Below are positions 8,382 through 17,300 of a DNA stretch of 64,000 nucleotides, in pieces (position 1 is the stretch's first letter; each line of letters begins with the position of its first letter). A model generated the notes under the pieces. It did not search any database and had not been told where the DNA came from. It saw only the letters and a list, made by a program, of their open reading frames with translations. The stretch comes from Agrobacterium tumefaciens_K (GTDB lineage: Bacteria; Pseudomonadota; Alphaproteobacteria; Rhizobiales; Rhizobiaceae). Both the position numbers and the translations under genes were made by a program. The stretch is from NCBI RefSeq assembly GCF_031801495.1, contig NZ_JAOEGC010000001.1, forward strand, positions 372,001-436,000, read 5' to 3'.

Positions 8382-8719
8382 CGACGGAAATCCGCGCTCG
8401 CTCTGCTGGACATAGTGACATTCAATCTTGCGAGACACCGCCTGCCTTCCCCCCCGCCAACGGGCGAAGACGTACCTCACAGGAATCGAAAACGCAGCGT
8501 TCCAATCAATTGCCGCACTCAAACCGACCCGAATCGGCCCCATCATAAGGTAACGCGGGAGTCCTCTGAGATGAAATCTCCACTGCAATGCTATCAAGTA
8601 ATACGAAAGGGTTAATCCTTTAGCCCAATTTTCAGGTCAATACCTTCATTTATAGCGAGTTGTTTATATTGATTCTAGTGTGGTAAATTTTCAGTTCAAT
8701 TAAGTGTGAGGCGGGATCT
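8382..8719. other. Intergenic, AT-rich promoter side for the response regulator
   Basis: No gene recognised. The first part (8382-8600) may be more IS debris. The last 80 bases are AT-rich and lead to the response-regulator start with a GAGGCGGG ribosome site at 8708-8715, so the promoter for that gene probably lies here. Confidence 0.4.
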
Positions 8720-9391
8720 ATGTCATCACCTGTTAGCGTACCTGTATCCGTCGCGTTTGTTGACGATCATCCTATTCTTCTTGAAGGGCTTGTAAGTCTT
8801 TACTCGAACAAAAAAGATCTGAAGATTGTTGGCGAGGGCCACAACGCTGTTGATGCAATCAAGATCACTGAACAGCTATCACCTGACGTTATCGTCGTTG
8901 ATCTCAGCATGCCTGGCGACTCGATGGCGGCGATAGAGGTGATCATCCAGACGATGCCGGGAACCAAGGTCGTGATCTTCACCGCGACCTCCAGTATCGA
9001 GACAGCGATCAAGGCGCTCAATTGCGGCGTTTCCGGTTACGTTCTCAAAGGAAGCAGTTCGACCGACCTCCACGATGCAATTATCGCAGCGCACAATGGC
9101 GAGACATACATGACGCCGGGCTTCGCGACCAAGGTCATCATGTCGATGAAGGCGGCAGAGGCACGACAAAAAGCAATACAGCACAAACGCTTGAGCGTTC
9201 GCGAAGAACAGATCGTCTCACATCTCATGAGAGGGCATACAAATCGCGAAATAGCCAGAAATCTTGATATCAGCGAAAAGACGGTCAAGCATTATATGAC
9301 CATACTCATGCAGAAGCTTGACGTGCGCAATCGGGTCGAGGCAGTTCTTGCCGCACAAAAAATTGGCGGGCCACGCGATCTCTTCAATTAG
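8720..9391 (+). CDS. NarL/LuxR-type two-component response regulator
   Basis: The 223-residue protein has a CheY-like receiver followed by a LuxR-type HTH. Receiver residues are visible: acidic pair D15-D16 (FVDDHP), phospho-acceptor D61 (VVDLSMPG), T88 (FTAT) and K110 (GYVLKGSS). The HTH (residues about 158-215) has LSVREEQIVSHLMRGHTNREIARNLDISEKTVKHY, written here as its three core blocks, with the standard EKTVKHYM recognition helix. It lies tail-to-tail with a sensor histidine kinase 41 bases away and next to the type I secretion/peroxidase genes. I infer that the pair forms one two-component system and may control the secreted peroxidase locus. Confidence 0.9.
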   Translation: MSSPVSVPVSVAFVDDHPILLEGLVSLYSNKKDLKIVGEGHNAVDAIKITEQLSPDVIVVDLSMPGDSMAAIEVIIQTMPGTKVVIFTATSSIETAIKALNCGVSGYVLKGSSSTDLHDAIIAAHNGETYMTPGFATKVIMSMKAAEARQKAIQHKRLSVREEQIVSHLMRGHTNREIARNLDISEKTVKHYMTILMQKLDVRNRVEAVLAAQKIGGPRDLFN

Positions 9392-9432
9392 AACGACAGT
9401 AACAATTCTCGCTGATCGAGCGTCAAACAACG

Positions 9433-10968
9433 TCAGATCACTGTATGGGCTGAGAATTGATGGATGGGCAAAACCGCTACAACGATGGTTCCGGACGCGC
9501 GTCGGAATATGCGCATTTTCCCACCAAACGACCTCACACGCCGTTTCTGGCTGGTCAAACCAAGTTTTACTCTTGCGGCCGCCTTCTGATCCGAGCGCAC
9601 GACACGCTCTCCCAGGTCAGCCACAACGATGATGAGCTTGTCATCGTGAATTCGGTAGCGGACCTTCTGCCGATTATTAGCCGCATGTCGAAACGCGTTC
9701 ATCAACCCTTCCTGAATAAATCGATAGACGCAGACATTCAGGTGCGGTTTGTACATCTCGTGCGGTATCAGGCCGTCCATTTCAACGGGAAACGCCGTAA
9801 GGTCCCTGTATCGCGCGACGGCCAACTTTATGGTTTCACTCAAGCTGAGTTCATCCAGTTCAGGCAATGAGAGACCAGCGGAAATCTTGCGGAGATCCCC
9901 AAGGACGCCTGAGACAAAGTTCAACAGCTTTTCAAGATCAGAGTTGACCTTTGTACCGCTGGCGCGCTGCTCTGCGATCATATCGCTCAGTCGAAGACTG
10001 ATAAGGGTCAGAACCTGCACCGGGCCGTCATGCAGATCGTTGCCAATCTGGTCGAGGATCTTCTCGTTCAGCTTGCCGGCTTCGAGCCGGGCATAGTCTG
10101 CGGCTTTCCTCAGCTTGTCGTTTTGTTCCCACAAATCCAGAGCATTGAGAAGGTTCGTTTCGATCGCGCGCTTTTGACGGACAATAAGCCGGCTCGCTGC
10201 CAATGCCATGAGATACAATAACCCGAGCATTGGCAAAGTGATGCCGGCAACAATCAGGAATGTTCCGCGCCGGGCAGAGCGAAGTTCAGCGATCAGATAA
10301 TTCGGTTCTTCGTAGAATTCTCCAACGAGAATGACCTTGCCATTCCTGTCACGAATGAGGGGCGCATAGACTTCGAGCAGAAGGTTCTGCTTTTCCTCCC
10401 CGGTATAAACGTGTTTGTCCACTTCCGTACGGGAGACAACGATCTCACCTGACAAAGCCGATTTCAACTCATCGAAAACTGTCGGATTGTCGATTTTCTG
10501 ATTGTTGGTCGCATAGAATATGCTGCCATCGGCCCGCCAAAGCTTGATCGTGCGAACATGCTGACCGATAGGTCCTGTGCCGAGCAGGTTCTCAAGGCGC
10601 GAAATCAGCACAGGGCTAATCGTATCACTGCGGAGATCCGCTTCCTCGATAAGGGGAGAAACAAAGGTCTCCAGATAGAGAGCTCCAACCCCGCCAGCTC
10701 CCTCGAGCATGGCACGTTCAACCCGATCTGCAGCCCAGAATGTGAGGCACGACATCAACACGATCACGATCGGTGACATCAGGATCATGAATTGTGTCGA
10801 AAGGTGCAGATCCCGGAACCAGTCTGTCAAACCTCGCCAGGATGATCTCCATTTTCCAGGCAATCGACCGTGCGATTTCGCGTCGTCACCAGTGTCGTCA
10901 AACGGCGAATATCTCATGTCCAAACCTGCTGATGTTCTATGCACAAACCTCATGGAATTCGCACTCAT
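9433..10968 (-). CDS. Membrane sensor histidine kinase, HisKA_3 (NarX/DegS) class
   Basis: The 511-residue protein has a cytoplasmic N-terminus, membrane helix 1 at about 60-80, an extracytoplasmic sensor region of about 155 residues (containing TIKLWRADGSIFYATNNQ and LLLEVYAPLIRDRNGK, a dCache/PAS-like fold), membrane helix 2 at about 236-258, a coiled linker, and a HisKA_3 dimerisation domain with phospho-accepting H313 (GNDLHDGPVQVL). The ATPase domain has an N-box (QEGLMNAFRHA) but its G1 box reads VADLGERV instead of DxGxG, so nucleotide binding may be altered. Kinases of this class pair with NarL-type regulators, and one is encoded convergently next door. The gene is divergent from the giant peroxidase gene over a 367-base region. 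Confidence 0.9.
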   Translation of the reverse strand: MSANSMRFVHRTSAGLDMRYSPFDDTGDDAKSHGRLPGKWRSSWRGLTDWFRDLHLSTQFMILMSPIVIVLMSCLTFWAADRVERAMLEGAGGVGALYLETFVSPLIEEADLRSDTISPVLISRLENLLGTGPIGQHVRTIKLWRADGSIFYATNNQKIDNPTVFDELKSALSGEIVVSRTEVDKHVYTGEEKQNLLLEVYAPLIRDRNGKVILVGEFYEEPNYLIAELRSARRGTFLIVAGITLPMLGLLYLMALAASRLIVRQKRAIETNLLNALDLWEQNDKLRKAADYARLEAGKLNEKILDQIGNDLHDGPVQVLTLISLRLSDMIAEQRASGTKVNSDLEKLLNFVSGVLGDLRKISAGLSLPELDELSLSETIKLAVARYRDLTAFPVEMDGLIPHEMYKPHLNVCVYRFIQEGLMNAFRHAANNRQKVRYRIHDDKLIIVVADLGERVVRSDQKAAARVKLGLTSQKRRVRSFGGKMRIFRRASGTIVVAVLPIHQFSAHTVI

Positions 10969-11335
10969 CAGAGATAGAAAAGGATCCCGGATTTGATCTC
11001 AGACAAGATTCAGGCGCGAATATTCTGCTTCAATTATACAATTATTTCAGCAATTTAACTCGCGAATTCGAATTACGCAAGATCACATCAACCTTGGGCT
11101 GAAAACCATCAGACCAAGGTCTGACGGTCTGCTGCGACCAAGAGGCCTTAAAGAACTGGACCATGTGAAGTGGTCTTACGCAAGCCTTTCCTGCAACCTG
11201 AGATCATGAAGGCTAGGGGAATCTCCTTCCGAGCGACGGGAGGAGATTGTGATTGCGCCTGGTGGCCGGTCAAAAACATTCAAAGCCTCCATCCATGTAA
11301 CGGCGTTCTAGCGCTATGGCGCTTCGGAGGGGAAA
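10969..11335. promoter_or_regulatory. Divergent promoter region and structured leader of the peroxidase gene
   Basis: This region separates the sensor kinase (leftward) from the peroxidase (rightward). It contains CAGACC-AA-GGTCTG at 11110-11123 with a further direct GGTCTG at 11126-11131, a GACCA-N7-TGGTC repeat at 11159-11175, and a strong hairpin with arms 11220-11230 and 11238-11248 (AATCTCCTTCC against GGGAGGAGATT, one G-T pair, 7-base loop). The first two are candidate response-regulator sites. The hairpin would lie in the mRNA leader and contains a Shine-Dalgarno-like GGGAGGAG arm. The real ribosome site is GGAGGGG at about 11325. Roles are inference. Confidence 0.45.
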
Positions 11336-14300
11336 ATGGCTGCTTTTACACTTAACCAGGCCGACCTGGCGTTTGTTCTTCACCAGATCAAGGTTTCGGA
11401 AGTCCACGCCTCTGGCGTCCCACTCACTGAAATCCGGCTCAACCCTGATGGAACGGTGATTTCAGACCGGACACAGTATGATGCAGTCACCGGCGTCTAT
11501 CTCGGCAACGCGGCAACGCCTCGCGCCATTCCCGATCCACATGTGCCGGTCGGCCTTCGTACCGTAGATGGCAGCTATAACAACATTGTCCCCGGCCGCG
11601 AACTTTGGGGCGCTGCCGATCAAGCCATGCCACGCGCGCTTGATCCGAATTTCCGTAACGACGCCGATAACGACACGATGTCGCTTGGCGGCCCAGCCAT
11701 TGTGACCAACACCGACTATAACGTTGTCGGTGCACCATCCGGCACGAATGGCGGTCATACAGGCAACGTTGCGGACGCAGACCCGCGCATCATCTCGAAC
11801 CTTATTTCCGATATGAGCATCAACAATCCGGCTGCCGTATCGGCCTGGTTCAACAATCCTCTGGCCGTCGCGGCATGGGAGGAAGCCAATCCTGGCATGG
11901 TGCCGGTGGCGCCCGGAGAGCCGCTCGGCGCCAATGGTGTGTACCTCACCAATGCCGACCTTGCCTCTATCCCCAACATTGCGCCTGACGAAGGCCTCTC
12001 GGCCCCGTTCAACGCATGGATGACATTCTTCGGCCAGTTCTTCGACCATGGTCTTGACCTGATCAGTAAAGGAAATAACGGCTCGGTTTTCATTCCGCTT
12101 CAGGCCGACGATCCGTTGGTGCTGGGAGCTGACGGGCTTCCAGGAACAGCGGACGACCTGCCTCCCAGCCTGCGTTTCATGGTCATCACCAGAGCAGATC
12201 CTGTCGATGGCCCCGGTGCGGACGGGGTCATGGGAACGGCCGATGACACGCATCACGAGGCCCGGAACACCACAACTCCATTCGTTGATCAGAACCAGAC
12301 CTACACCTCCCATCCGTCGCATCAGGTTTTCCTGCGTGAATACGCAACGGTTGGAGGCGTCACCGTTGCGACCGGGCGTCTACTTGATGGCCCTCCCCCG
12401 GCAGGTTCTCCCGCAGGAACACATGGTGGCCTTCCGACGTGGGCAGATATCAAGGCCAATGCCCTGCAATTCCTCGGCATCCAGTTGAGTGATGCGGATG
12501 TCGTCAACCTGCCTCTGATCCGCACCGACCAGTATGGCAATTTCATTCCCCATCCTGTGACAGGTTATGCGCAGGTTGTAACGGGTATCGGCGCAGATGG
12601 CATTCCAAACACGGCTGACGATGCTGTCGTCTCCGGCACACCCTCGACACCTGTCAATACCTTCGCATCGCTGGCGCTGCGGACCGGCCATGCCTTCCTG
12701 GACGACATCGCGCACAATGCCAACCCCTTCAACAGCCAGACCGGCGCGTTGAAGACTGCGGATGCCGATGGTGTCGTCAACAGCGGGCCTCTCGCATCCG
12801 GTGTTTATGACAACGAGTTGCTGGAGCGGCATTTCATCACGGGTGACGGACGCGGCAACGAGAATATTGGTCTGACTGCTGTCCATCACATCTTCCATTC
12901 CGAGCACAATCGCCAGGTCGATTCCCAGAAACTGACGATCCTGCAAAGCGGCAATGTGGCTTTCATCAACGAATGGCTGGCCACGGATATCGGCGGCCTT
13001 CCGGCTGGCTTCGAAAACCTTCCGGCGCTTGATCAGCTTGCTTATGCACAAGGTTTGAACTGGGACGGCGAGCGCATGTTCCAGGCAGCGCGGTTCGCAA
13101 CCGAGATGCAGTATCAGCACCTGGTATTCGAAGAGTTCGCTCGCAAGATTCAGCCCGCGATCGATGTCTTTGTTTTCAATTCTGTCACGGACGTCAATCC
13201 GTCAATCTTCGCTGAATTTGCCCATACGGTTTACCGCTTCGGACACTCCATGCTGACGGACGGTATGCCACGCGTTTTCCTGAATGCGGATGGTACGGAA
13301 ACGGCGGCGACCGAGCCCGAGCTAGGCCTCATACAGGCCTTCCTCAATCCGGTCGCCTTTGATCTCAACAGCACCATCAGTGCAGACGAGGCTGCTGGCG
13401 CGATCGTGCGAGGCATGGTCGTCGAGCATGGCAATGAAATCGACGAATTCATCGTCAGCTCCCTGCGCAACAATCTGCTAGGCCTGCCGCTGGATCTTGG
13501 AGCGATCAACATTGCTCGCGGCCGCGATACGGGCGTGCCTTCCCTCAACGACGCCCGCGCCCAGCTGTATGCGGCGAGCGGCTCCACATTCCTGAAGCCC
13601 TACGATAACTGGGTTGATTTTGCCGCCAATCTGAAAAACTCCGCGTCTGTCATCAACTTCATCGCAGCCTATGGCACGCATGGAACAATCACGGGCGAAA
13701 CCACGCTGGCTGGCAAGCGTGCGGCTGCAACAGCGCTCGTCATGGGCGGCGATGGTGCTCCCGCCGACCGTGTTGCCTATCTGACGAGCACAGGAACATG
13801 GGCGGGCGTGGAAACTGGCCTCAACCTCATCGATCTGTGGATCGGCGGCCTTGCGGAAAAGAAGATGCCCTTCGGTGGCATGCTCGGCTCGACATTCAAT
13901 GCGATCTTCGAAATGCAGCTCGAAAATCTGCAGGATGGCGACAGGTTCTATTATCTGACCCGTACACAGGGCCAGAATTTCCTCAACATGCTGGAGCAGA
14001 ACTCGTTCGCCAAGATGATCATGGCGAATACCGATATCGCACAGCCCGGTGCTGACGGTATCCGAGGCACGGCAGACGACGTGATCGCCCGTCACCTCGG
14101 CGTCGACGTCTTCGCCGATTACGATTTCGTCCTCGAGATCAACAAGGCGAACCAGGTCGGCGACGATCCCGAAGGCGACGACCCGATCATGGCGGCACTG
14201 GGTCTTGGTAAAGTCCAGCGCGATGACTTGTCCACAGCCGACGTGGACGAAAGCATCGCTGACACCAGCGCCGATCAAAGCGGCACCACAGGACACTATC

Positions 14301-17300
14301 TACGCTTCACTGGTGGTGAACATATCGTGGTCGGCGGCACCATAGGCAAAGATACCATCATTACCGATTTCGGCGACGATGGCATCTGGGGCGACGCAGG
14401 TGACGACCGGATCGAAAGCGGTGCTGGCGTCGACCTCGTCAACGGCGGTGCAGGCAACGACATCATCACCGACTCGGGCGATACCGGTGACTTTATGAAG
14501 GGCGACGAAGGCGACGACGTGATCGCCAACTCGAACGGCATGGATATCGTCATGGGCGGAACAGGCAAGGACGTCGTCTTTGTCGGTGTCGACGACACTG
14601 AAGTTTTCGGCGGCGATGGCGATGACTTCATCCTTGGCGGTGACGGCGTCGATTTCCTCTTGGGCAATGAGGGCGACGACTGGATCGAGGCTGGCGGCGG
14701 CTTCGACACGACGGCTGGCGACAACTCCGAACTGTTCTTCAATTCGTCGATCGTTGGTCACGACGTGATGTTTGCCGGAAATGAAGAACATGATTTCGAT
14801 GCCGAATCCGGTGACGACATCATGGTCCAGGGCGAAAGCGTCATGCGTAACGAGGGCATGTTCGGCTTCGACTGGGCAATCTTCAAGGGCGTCCAGATGA
14901 ACGCATACGCCGACATGCGCATCCCGATTTTCACCACGGAACAGGAAGATATTCTTCGCAACCGCTTCGACAAGACGGAAGCACTTTCCGGCTGGAACCA
15001 CAATGACACATTGCTTGGAGACGATCGTGTCTTCGGCGACGTGGCGCCTGGCGATACGGTTGCCACGACCGAAGGCATATTCTTCAACGATGGCCTGACA
15101 CAGGCAGGCGTGGACCGCATCGAGGGACTGCGCCAGTTGCTTGGCAACCTGATTGCGGCGGCTCCGGTAGGCGCCGATCCCGAAACGATCACTGCTTTCG
15201 ACCGTGGAAACATTCTCCTCGGCGGAGCAGGAAGTGACTCCCTTAGAGGAAATGGCGGAGATGACTTCCTGGATGGTGACGCGTGGCTCAACGTTCGTAT
15301 CCGCATCACGCCCGCCGGCGCCGAAAACTCGGATAGCAATCAGATTGCAACGGTGGACAGCCTGAAACACGTCTTCACCGAAGACGAGAATCCGGACTGG
15401 GCTGGAAAGTCACTCTTTGAGCTGATGATCTCCCGCACCATCGTGCCGAGCCAGTTGCACATCGTGAGAGAAATTGTCTCATCGGGCACCGCTCTGGCGG
15501 GTACGGATACCGCAGAGTTCAACGACGTTCGTGCCAACTATACGATTGTCAGAAATGCGGACGGCAGTTTCACGGTGACCCATAACACCGTCAGCAACGT
15601 TATTGATCCGTTGACCGAGCGCAATCTCGTCTCGGATGGCGTCGATACCCTGCGAAACATCGAGGCCGCGCGGTTTTCCGATGGCGTCGAGGTCGCCCTT
15701 GCAAACAGCGCTGCGACTGGTGCACCGGTTATCAGCGATACTTCACCGACCGAAACGCAAACGTTGACTGCAAATACTGCCGGTATTGCCGATGCAAACG
15801 GCCTTGGAACATTCAATTTTCAGTGGCAGACATCGGTCAACGGCACGACGTGGACCAATGTTGGAGCGAATTCGGCCAGCTTCACTCCTCAACAGGCACA
15901 GGTTGGCCAGCAGGTCCGCGTGGTCGTGAGCTTCATCGATGGGTTTGGCTCTGCTGAACAGGTGGTATCGGCTGCAACCCAGGTCGTGGGCGATGTGATA
16001 AACGCCAATAATGCTGGCACCACCATTACCGGCACGGCCGGAGCGGATATCATTACCGGCAACCGTGGCAACGACACGATCAACGCTCTGGGCGGTGACG
16101 ATATCATCAACTGGAGCGCCAACCTGGTCGCGGCTCTCTCCGACGGCCGTGACACCGTGAATGGTGGCACGGAAGGACCTGACGGAGACACCTTCGTAAT
16201 CAACGGAACGTTGCTGCCAGAAACCTATCGGGTCTATACGCGCGCCGCAGCTGTCAGTGCGGGAATGACAGGGATTGCTGCAACAACGGAAATCGTCATA
16301 ACGCGCAATGGTACCAACAACGCCTCGATTATTGCAGAACTGACCGAGATCGAGGAAATACTTATCAACACCGGGGCAGGGAACGATACCGTCCTCGCAA
16401 TTGGTGACTTTTCTCCGACCAATCTGAGCTTCAATACAATCACCATAAATGGCGGAGCAGACGACGAGACCGTCAATATTTCCGGGTTGATGTCAGCACA
16501 TCGTATCCTATTCCGCAGCAATGGCGGTGACGATACGATCATCGGGACCCTTCGGCCGCAGGATGTGATCGAACTGGCTCCGGGACAGCAGCTCTCCAGC
16601 TACACCCTTGTCGATAACGGCAACGGTACGAAATCATTCTCCAATGGAACCCATTCCATCACCTTTAGCGGCAACGTTGTGCCCCAGTTCCAGGAAGCAA
16701 CTTCAAGCGAGGGTGGTGACGACATTACCGGCGCCTTCGAGTACACGCCAAGTGACCTGGCCGGCCTCAAAGCGCTCGTAAATGGTCTATCCCCGGAAGA
16801 CGGCGATGATCCTGTTCCAACAGGTGTCCGTACCCTTTCCGGTTATGGCAACAATGTCGCAAATCCCGATGCCGGCGCGGTGGACACACCATTCATCCGC
16901 ATCACCCAGTCGCACTATGGCGAGCCGGATGCATTCGGGAATTCCGCGATCAATCCGATCTTTGCCGGGCTCGATCCCCGTAATATCAGCAATATTCTCG
17001 GCGCACAGGAAGCAGACCTGCCGAAAGCAGAAGATGCCAACATCTTCTTCATGGCATTCGGGCAGTATTTCGACCACGGCCTCGATTTTCTGGGCAAAGG
17101 GGGCAACGGCACTATCCAGATCGGCGCTCCGGGCAACGGCGCTCCGGGCTCCGGAAATCCGGCGGATCTGACACGTGGAACCGTTGCCTACTACGACGAT
17201 GGCGTGCCACAGCACATAAACAAGACATCACCCTTCGTCGATCAGAACCAGGCTTACGGTTCCAATGATCTCGTCGGGCAGTTCCTGCGTGAGGGCGATG

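Noticed and set aside
14320..14740. Regular short repeats suggesting a CRISPR array
   Set aside because: Repeats are in-frame 27-base RTX codons with variable sequence, not identical direct repeats with unique spacers.
14300..15370. Long leftward frame (356 codons) opposite the peroxidase RTX region
   Set aside because: It is the antisense of GGxGxD repeats; repeat-rich sense coding leaves the complement open, and the translation has no family resemblance.
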